Of a DNA stretch of 64,000 nucleotides, positions 11,461 through 23,734 are shown in pieces. Location of the stretch: assembly GCA_013400975.1 (NCBI GenBank), contig WBMZ01002724.1, forward strand, positions 1 through 64,000, in the 5' to 3' direction. Below the pieces are notes generated by a model. That model had not been told where the DNA came from, searched no databases, and saw only the letters and a program-made list of their open reading frames with translations. Position 1 is the stretch's first letter, and every line of letters begins with the position of its first letter. The position numbers and the translations under genes were made by a program. Origin of the DNA: Atrichornis clamosus (Eukaryota > Chordata > Aves > Passeriformes > Menuridae).

Positions 11461-14400
11461 AATTCAGTGGTCTGATATGCATTCACACTGCTGCAGTCCT
11501 TCTTCTGAAATATCTGATTTTTTAAAATCTATTTTTTGCCTATTGTCATGTAGCTTAATTCTGTACTATTATATTTTTCTGAAGTGAAAGCTAATACCTA
11601 AAGAGAAATACAAAAAGTACATCTACACAAAGTGCATTTGGAAACTCTTGAGTCTCCTACCAAGAACTAATTGTGTTAACTTGTTTAAACTAAACTTTTG
11701 GAAAGGACGTCAGCTGAGATAAGCTAAAGCTAGTGGAACAATGCCACCATTCCATCTGACCCAGCTTGTCATGCAGGAGATTACTGTGGCTAAACAGATC
11801 AGCTGACAGGAGAAAATCTCAGGGACAGGGAAGGAGTGTGAATCATCACTCTGTGTGCTTATTGTAGCTCCATGCTGGGAATGTGTTTGCAAATGCTAAT
11901 AAATGTGCAGGGGGATAGGAATGTGTCATACCTGATTCTATCCTTCCTGATGAGCATGAAAAAGTCTAGCAGTTCCTTCATCTCCACTAAACTTAAGCAA
12001 ATGTAAGAATCTAAATTCTGATTGATTTATATTTTTTGTTCTCCAGACACTGAACTATCTCTCACTGGTTGGCTCCAGTCAAAAACTCTGTGTTTATAAA
12101 TGCATATATTGTGTATGTCTTAAGGAACTTGCAAAATTTCTGAGGAAAGATTGCTTATACTATTAAAGAGGTTTCTCTGTCTTGTTGATCTAGAAGTAGT
12201 ACTCATTTTCAGGTGTGGGAAGTGATTGTTTCAGCTATTCATAGTTTCTTCTTCATATGTCTAATATCTTCATATTTTTATAAGACATCACACCAGACAT
12301 TTTCCTTTTACCATCATGAACCCCAATAATTATTTTGACATGTAATTTCAGAACAGATCCCATGGAGGGAAAAACAATAGGGGATGATATGCTGTGCTTT
12401 TAGTACACAGTCAGGTAAGAACTGGGAAGAAGGATTTATATTAGATAGTTTAGCACTATGTACTCAAGTGCAAATACAAACTCAAACATATCTAATTTTA
12501 GAATGTTTAGTGAGAAGACTTTAGTTCTGCACAGTCACTGATTGCAAAGAGAGCTAAGCAAGCTATGGCATTTAACTTAGGTGGCTTGGTCAGATGTGTA
12601 AGTGGAGTAAGTCAAAGAAGACTTCTGGATTACCTTTACCACATGTATCAGACTGTGACCTGGCACGGCATCCTGGAGGATCCCATCTCTCCACTATTCA
12701 CTGAGGGAAGCTTCCAATAGACAGCCTACTGTCTACAATACTTCTACTACAATACTACAAAACTATGCTTATACAGTTATTTAGGTACTGAGGTACTAGA
12801 AATGGCACATCTGCAAATGGCTGGAAAACAAGTTCTCATGTAACTAAAATATCACATAATTAAAACATTATCACATAACTAAAGACATGGATAATTAAAA
12901 GTACAGTTTTGTAAATCTGAGATCCCCTAGTGTTTTGCTGTTTCAGACTACTATTGGATGACTTTATTTTATGAAATAAAGCCAAAATATTGATATAAGC
13001 AATAAAGACAAGAAAAAAAGGAGTTCTAAATAGTATCTTATACAGCTCATTATGCTCAAAGGTGACAAAGAAAAAAGTACTTCTTTACCCTGGAGGATAT
13101 AAAGCTTTAGAGGCTTGCTGTAAACACAACAGATGCTGGATCTATTCCTCCCTCCTAGAAAAGCAAGTATGTGCACACATAACAACCATCCATAAAATAA
13201 AGATGTAACATAAAAATAACAATTCTACTGGGTTAGGAGGAAAGTCTATCTAAACCATTACCCTATCTCTTACAGTGGCCAAACAGGTAGAAACTAAATA
13301 AAAATTAATAAGCAGTACAGTGGTACTTTGCTGGAATACTTGCTTGCCCTTCAATAATTTGCAATTCACAAAGGTCATAACTTTGCAATGAATGTTCTTT
13401 CATGAGTTTCCTTCTGATAAATTCCTCTCTTAAGCTTCTATTATCTCTTATATTTGGTGGTAAGTATCATTAATGATGAAAAATATTAGGAAAGCCTAAT
13501 TATAAGAATTGCTTTTACACTTCTATACACAGATAATCGTTATTAGTCAGAATTCCATTAAAAAGTAGGTATAATGCCAATTAAATTATGCTTTCTTAGT
13601 GCAGACACAGCACAAGAAAGGATGTATAGAGGGAGGAACAAATGACCTGTATGTTAGTAATGACACAGAGGCAGATGCCTTTTACCTTGATGTAACTCCA
13701 GTGAAAAAACTGCTGGACTACTCATTAAGCAACCTAATATCTTAATTGTCTAATTTTCATTTCACTTACTCCTACGCAATCTACCTTAAATGGTACTGAC
13801 TACTTTCAAAACTCAACATTTCTTTACAAGTACTCTAAAGTATTGTAGAAATGAAATTGAACATGCATAGCATATTTTAATATATTCAAACAAGACTTGG
13901 TCATTTCCATGTATAACAACACCATGGTTTTTCATGCATGTCTAACAGAAAAGCTCAGTATTACATGTCATAAAAGCATTTGCCAAGAGGTCAGTTCTAA
14001 AAGTCACACAGGACTGAACATTTTTCCTGTTTTCTCTGTGATACAGACTACCTATGTGACCAACACGTCCTCTCAGTTTTCTCTTCTCTTTCACTTTAAG
14101 ACAAAACTGAGGGCATGTGGTGTGGCTTATTGCACCTCATCCATCCCTACAAGCCTTGGGGAGAGACAGAGAAATCTCTGCTTTCCCTGGCTCTTTCTCT
14201 CAGCCCAGCCTCCACTGTTCTGATCCTGCTGTTCCTCCCTCTCCTTGCTGCATGGCCACAGGCGAGTGGGCTGGGACTGCTGCAGAGGAGGCAGGTGTAC
14301 TGAGTGAAGGCAGCTCACGGGGAAATGGGGGGAAATGCTCATGGGGAAATGAGATATAAATACCAGGGAAAGGGTTGTCTGTGATATGGATGGGGATAAA

Positions 14401-17400
14401 CTGCCAAACTAGAAGGTGGAACACGAGAATGCAGTAGCTATGTTCCATATCCCAAGGAAAGAAGAAAGGTGAGAGAATAAAAACATGTTAAAAAGTCTAA
14501 AGAACGGGAGTTAGAAAAATGTCTTCTAGCAAACTACAAGACTGTGGAAACCATGTTAATTGTTCGTATCCCTCTAGTTTCACCTTCATTCCCAGAAAAC
14601 TCTTCTAAATTTTTGTCTCTATTTATCATTCATTACCTGCTAAAAACCAGCTCTAGACCTTCTATTATCAATCTTCCAAAATACTAGTAGACCTTAGTTT
14701 CTCCTTAAATTAATTTTGCTGTCACCTCAAAACAAAATTTTGCCTGCACTACTAAAAAGCCTTGAGCTGTTTCTCAGTGTACCCTAGAGCAAATCAGTTG
14801 GGCAGCCAAGCAAGCAGTCAGATTTCCTCTCCTCACCAAAAGCCTTTAACAAAAAGCTGCAAAGGAGGAAAATCAGTCATACCCTTCCTGTCTAAACTGT
14901 TTCTGACAGCTCATTATAATTATTGAATGTCAACAGTGAATTCAGCCATATGCAAATATATGGACAGAGATGGTTCCTGCACAAGACTCAACTGTTTCAG
15001 AGACCTGACAAAGCTCCAATAAGATGGACATAGGTTAAAGAATTTACACAAATATATATGCATGCAGCAATACACAAAACCACAGTCATTACCTTAAAAT
15101 TAATTTTTTTAATACAAAATTTGTCAGTAGCTTTTATGAGACCTCACATTCTGTCCCTTCTGAATAAAGATACAATATAGTATAGGATCAAAATTAAGGC
15201 ACAGTATCAGTTTGTCTATGACAACATAAAAATACTTCAGAATCTTTGTCATTGTCAACATTTTAACAAAAAACTGAGATTTAGTAAAGAAAGGATGTTT
15301 AACAGAAGTGCCTGATGCAAAACAAAACGTCTTTGTCATATATTTATCTAACATGTGTCATAATGCAAGTCAAACTATACAATGTGAATAACAGTTGTTT
15401 TAATTATGTACTTATACATTAGTCCATATTTCTCTGCTACATGACACTTTTGCCCATATTTTCCTGTTTTACTTGAAATATTTACATAGCAATAGCAGTG
15501 TTTACGGTAGGTTAAAATACATTTTTTTTTTAAATTTCAGTTCTTGCTTCACTATTATTTTAAGGTGGTTTTAACATTTTGTGTCATTTATCTGCTTTGT
15601 TCAACTAGTCTTTATAATTATTCATGAAAACAGATGGTCCAAACATTTCCTGAAAAGAAGCTTCCACTGGATATCCTTGTGAAGAGAGTGAATTGAATGA
15701 GGTACCTAGAAATGAGGATGAGGACAAACATCATGTTAACTGCAACAGAAGCTTAAGCATCTTTAAATCTAAAAGGACAAAGCAGGCTGTGTATCTCACC
15801 TATGTAGCGTGTACATGACATGCACATGACATAAGAAATTTGTAGCAGTATCTTTAAGGGTATTCACAAATTTTAACCCCACTCCTATACTATAACCACA
15901 AAGATCTTCTCCACCTTGTTAACTACAAGGAGAGGACGGGTACAACAAAATCTTTATGTCCCTTTCTTACAACACCTGTAGTTAACCATACCTCTGCAGA
16001 GTTGTTGCATCCATCCACGTGTATGGTACCTGATCAGTTCTTGACCGTCCATTGCAGACTACAGCCCTGTTTTCTTTCACTGAAATTTTTTAAGTTTTAA
16101 AGAATCAAGCTATTTTTAGCTGCTCTGTTAAGTAAACAACCCCTCAAATATATTTCAGTATCAGGCAATTGGTGTTATTTTTTGTTGTTTCTTTTCATGT
16201 AAGAACCTGATCCCGTGGGAATTTGTGAATACACAGGGTCAAGTAAGAAAGGGCAGTAATTGGAGATGGCAGATTTGGTTCATTAAGTATTTATTTATTC
16301 TCTATATGCAGGTGTTTGTCAGCATCTTGACCATATCTGTTCCCTCTCTAATTTAATGTCTGTTCCCATCAGTGCTTTTCCTATTCTTTTGAAGAATAAA
16401 TAGGCTGACAGGGTATAATGGTAACAGAGCTGATCCTACAATCTAAAATAAAAAGAAGGCAGTGAATGTTTTTGTTGCTATTTTTAAACATAAACTTCTG
16501 AAAAATTTATCCTTACAAAAAGATAATTCCTTTTTTTTTTTCATGTCCTTATAAAAATAGAAGCAATGGATATATCACATAGACACTGTATTTTGGAATC
16601 TAACTATTCTTTTATATTAGTTTTGACTTAAGATGATTTATAACACCAAATTAAGACATAGAAAAAAAAGATCAGTCTAAGAACAGAAGAGAAAGAACCA
16701 AAGAGAACATACAAATATCTAGGTAGTCAGTATAAGCTTTAAGTATTCTTTCATAGTGAAATGGTTAAATACAATACAGATACTCCTAAACTTCCATCCA
16801 TTTACGTATTTAAGCTGATCATTACTTCATCTGATTTCACTGGCAGCATTTCTATTTCCTGCTGAGATCTGAATATTATCCTCTACATGTCTTGCTTGTC
16901 TAAATGAAAAGTCATCGAGTCGATTTCCCTGTTCTTTAGGAAAAAAAGACAAGGGAAAATTGTGTGATTATTTACAAAAAGGTCTGACATGTTGTAAATT
17001 CAACTAAAAAACTTGATAGATGAGATGGACAAAAATAATATCAAAATTAAAAATTAGTGCACAATTCTAAAATAAAGGGATATTAAATTTTAAAAAGGGT
17101 TTATTTAAAACAAAGAGTTTTAATTTGAGATGTATTTTGACTGTAATTATAGCTTAGATATTCCTGCCATACAGAGTGAGGTTTGTCTGAATAAGTACAC
17201 GAACATTTCTAATACAAATACTGAGAAGTGTGCTCATTGAGAATAGTTGTCCCTCTAAACAAAGTAACTGAAATATTAATGAAAGAAAACAAGGAAAAAT
17301 TAATTGAAACTGACACCAAATATTTGTAAAATTTTGTCTCTAATTATTTTCTCTATTTTATTTAGCTTTGCAAACATTATTTAAGATATAGAATGCTATG

Positions 17401-18040
17401 AATTTAAATATGGAGAAATTACTAGGACTGAAACTTCAGTGTAGACAATTGTAAAAGTAACCACTATTACTAATTTTACAAGACACTGTTAATAAATAAT
17501 TATACTTAAGTACTGTGTCTGAAATCTCATACACAGACTACACTTTTTGAGCCTCAACATTTCAAGAAGATGATATATATCTATAGAAAGTTTCTAGTTC
17601 TATTCCTTTTGAAGGAGGAAATTTTAAATTTTTTTTTAAAAAAGGACTTTTTAATATGTATGTTATGAGAAAGCTACTGTTTAATTCAGGTTTGGACCAC
17701 ACCTTCAAGTACATTTTTATTCCATTAAAGGCATTGCTACTTTTGTAGAAGATCTTGAGCAAATACATGTTTTCCTCAAGTTGCAGGCTCTATATTACTA
17801 ACATATAAATGTCAATCAAAAAATGGGGGAGAACATTTCTCATTTGTCCTAAGTCTTGATGCCTTTACAATTAATTTTGGCAGGTTATAAAATTCTCGTA
17901 TAAGCCACAGAAATCCAGCACACAGATGTTTGTCTGCCATATTTTCTTTATGTGGATTAATTGGTTTTGAAGACATTAATTTTTTGCCAGTTAATAACAG
18001 ATTAGGAAAATGACAAATAAAACTAAATTTACTTTCATTT
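11461..18040. other. Unique AT-rich non-coding DNA
   Basis: No gene or identifiable element. A 19-base imperfect duplication (ATCACATAA-type) lies at 12851-12888. A somewhat richer block at 14050-14350 contains three GGGGAAATG-like units near 14318-14348 and overlapping chance frames on both strands. The rest is plain AT-rich sequence with short homopolymer runs. Confidence 0.6.
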
Positions 18041-18249
18041 CACCTCCCTCTTCTTCCCAGGTTCAACTTCATTCTCAATTCTTGTACCTCATTTCCCTCC
18101 CCCAGACAACATATTAGGATGGGGTATGAGGGTTGGGGTCAGTTCATAACACTTTGTTTCTGCCACTCTTTCCTCATGCTTATCTCCTGCTCCAACATGA
18201 GATCTCTCCCGTGAGGAATCCTTCATGAACTGCTCCAATTGGGTCCTTC
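18041..18249 (-). mobile_element. Older ERVL-type LTR, left part (interrupted)
   Basis: Reverse-complemented, this matches my memory of the polyadenylation-side half of a common bird ERVL LTR: a 'gatgaactgacc' block, then repeated 'ggagcag ... gtggagga' phrases running outward. It breaks exactly where the plus-strand LTR starts and resumes at 19206, so the two parts were once contiguous ('gggtccttc' joined to 'ccacaggg'). It is a degraded endogenous retrovirus remnant with no gene. Confidence 0.75.
18245..18249. repeat. Target-site duplication, left copy (CCTTC)
   Basis: Five bases immediately 5' of the LTR, identical to 19201-19205. Confidence 0.85.
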
Positions 18250-19200
18250 TGTCGTGGTTTTACAAAGCCTGGTTTTTAGTAGCGGGGGGGCTACAGAGGT
18301 GGCTTCTGTGCGAAGCTGCTAGAAGCCCCACCACCATGTTCTGCAGGGCCAATGTCTGGCTGGCTGCAAAGATGGACATGCCACAGGCCAATTAGAAGTG
18401 ATATCGCCTCTGTGATAACATACTTGAGATGGAATTCTAAACAATCCTGGTTGTACATTTCTAATTCCAGCCAGGGAGGTGGGGGGTGAGTGAGGAGATG
18501 TGAGTTGAAAAACAACATGGAGACACCAAGGTCAGTTTGGAAGGAGTTGGAGGAGGTACAGGAGTTGGAGCCGAGATTCCTCTACAGCTGGCGGTGAGAC
18601 CATGGTGAAGCGGGATGTCCCCCCCTGCAGCCCATGGAGGACCACAGGTGTGTAGAGACCCCCCTGCAGATGCTGGAGCAGGGGGATGTTTGAAAAGGCC
18701 TGCAGTCCGTGGAGGAGTGACCCACGCCGCAGCAGTGTGAGGGCCGCTGTTGCCCCTGGGATGGACTGATGTTGCAGCAGTTAGCAGAAGACTACTTGTG
18801 AGATGGACTTTCTAAAGGGAGTAGTTCCTGAAGAACTGCCTTCCAGAGGGGACCCCACTGTCCAGCAGGGGAAGACTTCAAACCTTGAAATATGATGAAC
18901 TGACCTGAAAAAAAACCCATTCTCTGTCTCCCTGTGCAGTTTGGGTAGGAGGTAAAGCAGGGAGGAGGGAGTGGGGGGGGAAGAAGGTGTTCTCCAAAGC
19001 TCATTTTACTTCTTATTGTCTTTTCCTGTTAGTTGTAGTGTAATAAATTTACTCTCTCTCTCTTAAGTTGAAGCCTCTCTTGAATCCTTATCACAAACCT
19101 GATGAACGCTTTGAATTTTTTTTTTTCTCTCCTCTGTCCAGCTCGAGGAGGTAGCGAGCCTGGGTAGTTTCTGGCCTCTGGCCAGGCTTGAATCAAAACA
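18250..19200 (+). mobile_element. Solo LTR, ERVL-type endogenous retrovirus
   Basis: A 951-bp element starts TGTCGTGG and ends AAAACA, giving the retroviral TG...CA termini. The 5-bp sequence CCTTC sits directly on both sides (18245-18249 and 19201-19205), a target-site duplication of the length usual for ERVL. An AATAAA polyadenylation signal lies at 19042-19047, followed by a C/T-rich stretch. Interior phrases such as 'gcagcccatggaggaccac' and 'ggaggaggtaaagcagggagg' type match a bird LTR family I remember. No internal gag, pol or env region is adjacent, so this is a solo LTR left by LTR-LTR recombination. The termini and duplication place both boundaries to the base. Confidence 0.9.
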
Positions 19201-19205
19201 CCTTC
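19201..19205. repeat. Target-site duplication, right copy (CCTTC)
   Basis: Five bases immediately 3' of the LTR, identical to 18245-18249. Removing one copy restores continuity of the interrupted older LTR. Confidence 0.85.
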
Positions 19206-19530
19206 CCACAGGGCTTTGCTTCAAGAATTTCTTCAGCATGAGTCCTCCAAATGGACTGCAGTCCTTCAGGAAAAGACTGTTCCAGCATGGGTCCCTCATA
19301 GGCCTCTATTCCTGCCAGCAGTCTGCCCCAGCACAGACTCTTCATGGTCTGCAGTTCCCTTGAGGTCTTATCCACTTGCTTAGGTGGGAAGTCCTTCTTG
19401 CTCAATGGGATGTGTATGTGCTCCACTGTGGTCCTTCACAGGCAGAATTGGGATAACCATGATCTTCTCTGAGGGCTACAGAGGAATCTCTACTCCAGCA
19501 CCTGAAGCATTTCCTGCTTGATGTCTGCAG
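19206..19530 (-). mobile_element. Older ERVL-type LTR, right part (interrupted)
   Basis: This continues the minus-strand LTR begun at 18041. The repeated 'tgcagtccttcagga...ctgttccagcatgggtcc' phrases and the 'gaggaatctctactccagcacctgaagc' block are the reverse complement of phrases that also occur in the inserted plus-strand LTR, so the two belong to related families in opposite orientation. Similarity fades after about 19,530. Confidence 0.72.
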
Positions 19531-19593
19531 GCTCACACAGGTGAGTCTGAGTGTGCTATGAACCACCATTTACATGGAATGTAGCTGCTGTGT

Positions 19594-19800
19594 GTGAAAA
19601 TCCCTCCCCACTGCTGGGATCTGTTCAGCCTGGAGGACAGAAGGCTCAGGAGGACCTTAGCAATACCTATAAAAACCTGGCAGGGTAGTCTAAAGAAAAG
19701 AGGGTTAGGCTGTAATCAAGATGTATCCAGTAACAGGCCAAGAGAATATGGGCACAAAGTCCACTTAAACGTGTGTCCTCTGAAAACATATTTTAAAAAA
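19594..19800 (+). pseudogene. CR1 LINE pol (ORF2) C-terminal fragment
   Basis: Translation from about 19,620 contains LFSLEDRRLRRTLAIP followed by QDVSSNRPREYGHK. These line up with the CR1 pol C-terminal phrases of the type LFSLEKRRLRGDLI and VTSDRTRGNGLK. The frame happens to stay open for 79 codons to 19,833 but starts and ends in unrelated or A-rich sequence, and the segment lacks the reverse-transcriptase core. It is a dead piece of a CR1 insertion in plus orientation, next to but not part of the LTR pair. Confidence 0.85.
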
Positions 19801-20461
19801 AAGAAGAAAAATCAGAAAGAATACAACCCTTAGAGGTGGAAAACTCAGACTTCCAAGAAAACCTACAACTACATAGGTTGAAAGATACCTAGCCAAAAGG
19901 TGATGCATTTAGAAAGACATCCTTTGGAGCAAGGGTGACCTCTTTGCTTTGACTTCATGCAACATTGCAACACCCATTTTCCAATTGTACAATTTCTGCA
20001 GGGTTTCATGCTTCAGAGGAAACATTATTATTTAAAATATAGTGCTGCTTATTTTATTGGACTTTTGAACTGCACAGAACATCAGTATATAAGCCCAGAA
20101 GTGGGTCAGAACTGATCATGTATTAGAAAAAAAAGTGAGGAAAAAAAAAAAAAGGTATAGAGATTTTAATTAAAATTCAAAGTATTTACTAATGTGTTTT
20201 ATATTTATATACTTTTTATTTTTGAAATATTTATAAATATACTCAGTATATATAATAAAAACAAATACTAATTGTCACTTTGAAAGAGGTACTAATATTT
20301 GAATCAAGAAAAATTAATAACAAGATAAATGAAAGTCACACTTTACCCACATGGAGCAATTTACCGTGTTGAGGAAGTTCCTATGTTATTTTCAAGTCAT
20401 TCTGTGCACAAATTGGAATAAATAATAAAAGCAATTTTTTCCTATTAAAGTAATCATATAT

Positions 20462-20930
20462 TCGTAGAAGCATAAGATAATTCAGGTGAGCAGGACCTTG
20501 GGAAGGCTTGAGTCCAATGTGCTGCTCAAAGCATGACTAAGTCTGATGCAAAATGAGGATGCCTAAAGTTGTGTCCAGTTAGTTCTTGAAAACATGTGAG
20601 GACTGAAACCGGACATCCTGCTTGGGTAATCTATCCCATTATTTTACTGTCCACAAGGGAAAAAAATTCTTCTCTGAATTTCTTGTATTTATGTGTATGT
20701 GCTCTTGTCCTCCAGTCACCCACTGCTGTGAAGAGCCAGGTTCAGTGTCCTTGTCCTTGCTGACCTCCCTAAAACTATGAGTGCTGCTTTTATGTCTCCC
20801 ACGGTGACCTCTTCTCCAGGTTGAAAAAGCCTTGGTGCCTCAATCTCTTCTCAATGGAAAAGCACTCCAGCTCTGGATCATCCTAATGCCTCTCCCTTGT
20901 GTCCATTCCAGTGTAACTATGTCTTAAACA
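20462..20930 (-). mobile_element. CR1 LINE fragment, 3' part
   Basis: On the plus strand it opens with a diverged CR1 terminal phrase ('agaagcataagataattcaggtgag') and passes through 'ttcttctctgaatttcttgta', 'cttgtcctccagtcaccc' and 'tgacctcttctccaggttgaaaaagcc' to 'cactccagctctggatcatcc'. This is the order of the reverse-complemented CR1 3' region and the end of its pol ORF. It is 5'-truncated and contains stops throughout. Confidence 0.88.
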
Positions 20931-23597
20931 TCTCACAATCATAATAAAAAGTTATCAAGTCCTTTCTATCAGTCAAAATGAAATATGCAGTAGAAAGCAT
21001 TCTAAAATATGAAAGAAAAAGAAAAAACTCAATTTTACAACAGAAGAAAAGTTTTGAGGAACAAGATGACTTATCTTTCTATAATCAAGATAAAACTTGT
21101 GCCACATATTTTAGAACATATGTTTTAGATACTAGAACTATTGTTCTAAATGAAAGTATATATTACTGTACTGTTCATATTAACAGAACATCACCTGGGA
21201 CAAGTGCAATAGAGCAGGAGAAAGATAATTCTTGACACAATAATTGTTTTTTCATGGGCATGCTTAAAAACACTTATTTTCCCGAGACTTATGAAGATGA
21301 AACTATAGTCTTTTCCTGTTGATATTAGACAAAACACTGGCTAAAAAAGACATGGTCTTAGGAAAGTGGCATGCAGGAAATTGATCACTATGCTTCAGAA
21401 CTGTTCTTCATTCTTAGCTCTGCATATTCCTTTTCTGTTTCTAGCCTCTCTTTCTAACGAGTTAGCTATTTTTAGAGCAGCAATCCCTGTGCTCTATAAG
21501 TCCACTTAAAATACCTGGAATATTATCACATATCACTACCATGCAGCTGTGAAAAGTCCTGCTTTCTGAAAGTTTAGTGTCAGACTTTCAGACTAAATTT
21601 ACTTCTATCTATCCACTATAAAAGAAATCTAAGCAAAAAACTTGTCGTATGTATTGATTTTATGAAGTATTGAGTGTCAACACAAATTCACAGCACCTGC
21701 CTCCATCCCTGTGTCTCCACTTGTTTGTATCCCTTGGTAGTTCCTGAATTGCTTCAGCAAACCTTCAGTTAGGAAAAAAAAATATATATCTATACATATA
21801 TCATTAATTCACAACACAGCTAAAGGTAGTGCAAATCGATTGAAAAAATGATGGGTGTAAGGTGGAAATCACAAGACACTTAAGTTGATATACACATGGT
21901 GCAGAGCCACATAGCAGCCACAGAAGATAACTCATAGACAACTAAACTTGGAATAGCGAAATTTAACCTTCATTTGGGAAGTAAAAAAAAAAAAAACCCA
22001 AAAAAACCCATAAAATGGATCAGGTAATATTTACTGAAATTAACTATTTTCAATGCCAGTGGATAAGATTTATGTTTCAGTTTTCCTTTCCTTTTCCTTG
22101 GGGAAAGAGAAAAAAGAATTTTAATATAGCATTTTAGAATTTTTCATACGATCTGGAATATATATTTCTATGAGACTGAGGTAGCTGGCTTCATTATTAG
22201 TGTCACATCTTTATTTGATTTCCTTTTTTATTAATGTAAGAAATCCCAAACATATTATTTCCAGTTCCCTTCATCAGTAAGGAAAAAATGTGTTTTATTG
22301 CTGTTCTGGAATTTTAAATCTAAAATTAGAAGAGACTTGTCAAAACTTCCTTGTTACTGTTTTTTTTAAGTCCTTTTTTATTGTTTTTATTCCTCCAGGC
22401 AGAGGACATTTTATTTTATAAACTGTATTTATTAAATTTTGAGATTACTTTTGCCACAAAAGAAACAACATTTGAAACAAATGTGCAAAAAAAAAAAAAG
22501 TAAAATAGATTAGATCTGGGATTTACATCTCAAGTTTATACCTGAGTAAATTCAGAGGGTCATTTAAAAGAGGAAAACTTGCAGATTAGAAAAGTTCAAA
22601 AATATTTACAATATCCTTATGACAAGTTTAAGGTAAGATCTTAGAGTCTTGAAGGAAGGTTAGATGGAATGAAAACAACTATGTCTAACATTGTGACCTT
22701 AATTCCTGATTCAGATCTTGCTCATTCCCACAAGTTTTGTTAATATAACACTTTTCAAGAATTCCTAGATTTGCTCAGAAGTGATGCTCGGAGTCTTGAT
22801 GAAGCAGAATGTATTGTCACCGACATCCTGGCATAAACCTAAGCAGACTCTGCAGCTTATTCATCCTGTCCAAGGAACCCATTGTTGTAAGTGTTGTCAA
22901 AGCATTCCTGTTATTTGCCTAAATATTTGAACTCCAAAAAAATACAGTGTGCTTGGTTCCTTTCCTACATAGCTGGGCTTAGCCTCCCTTCCTATTACTG
23001 CCTAATAGATTAAATATTTGTCAGGCAAATTAGTGCTTCTCATTACCAAGGAGAGTCAAATTTTCTGAGCCCTAATTTCCAAAAATGCTTTGGTAACTAA
23101 ATCAAAGCTAAGATTGATTATCAGAGGGGAACTGTATAACCTTCTGAAGCTGCTTTATTGTGCAGTGAAAATTTATTTACTAAGCAGTAAAGAAGTCAAG
23201 ATTCCGGAGTAATATGAGCTAAGAAAGAGAAACACAGACGCAGTGGCTACTAAATTATGCAGGAAACACAATCTTTGGTTTTCGAGTATACGCATACCAG
23301 GCTGGGAGATGGTGAGGGCTTGAGATTGTCTGTTAGGTTTTTTTTCCTAATTCTGTATTTTACCCTCCCCCCATCAAACCCACAAACAAATAAACAAGCA
23401 AAAAACTCAAAACAAACCAAAACAAAATATCCAAAGCAAAACAAAAGACTAGCTCAAAGTCTGAGATTTCTCAACACCAGAAGTTAGAGAAATGTCCTTT
23501 CTTGTGTCCTTTCTGATCTCGTAAATCTTTAACTATTTACTGAGAGCATAGAAGCTCCCATAGAGGAACAACAAATAACATTTCCTCTGCCTTGCAG

Positions 23598-23734
23598 CCA
23601 GAATTGCTTCTGAGTTGTTTTCGGAAAGACAGAATTCAGTTTCTGTTCCCTGATAGTTTCATTGGGAGTTCAGTTTGGGTCTCTTATTTGCTGGGCTGAG
23701 GGGAGAGGTGTGGACATTGAGCTATTGTACAAAG
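23598..23734 (+). other. Candidate non-coding exon bounded by splice signals
   Basis: A pyrimidine-rich acceptor ('tttcctctgccttgcag') ends at 23597 and a consensus donor AAAG|GTAAGT begins at 23735, giving a 137-base segment. Two frames stop early and the third stops about 100 bases in, so if it is an exon it is untranslated or from a long non-coding RNA. Chance pairing of such signals is common in a window this size. Confidence 0.15.

Noticed and set aside
13897..14448. Cluster of overlapping frames on both strands in a GC-richer block
   Set aside because: Frames contradict each other and none resembles a protein family. The block may be an old unrecognised repeat.
18291..19426. Minus-strand frames of 70-78 codons inside the LTR pair
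   Set aside because: They lie within LTR sequence, which is regulatory and not coding, and overlap each other in different frames.
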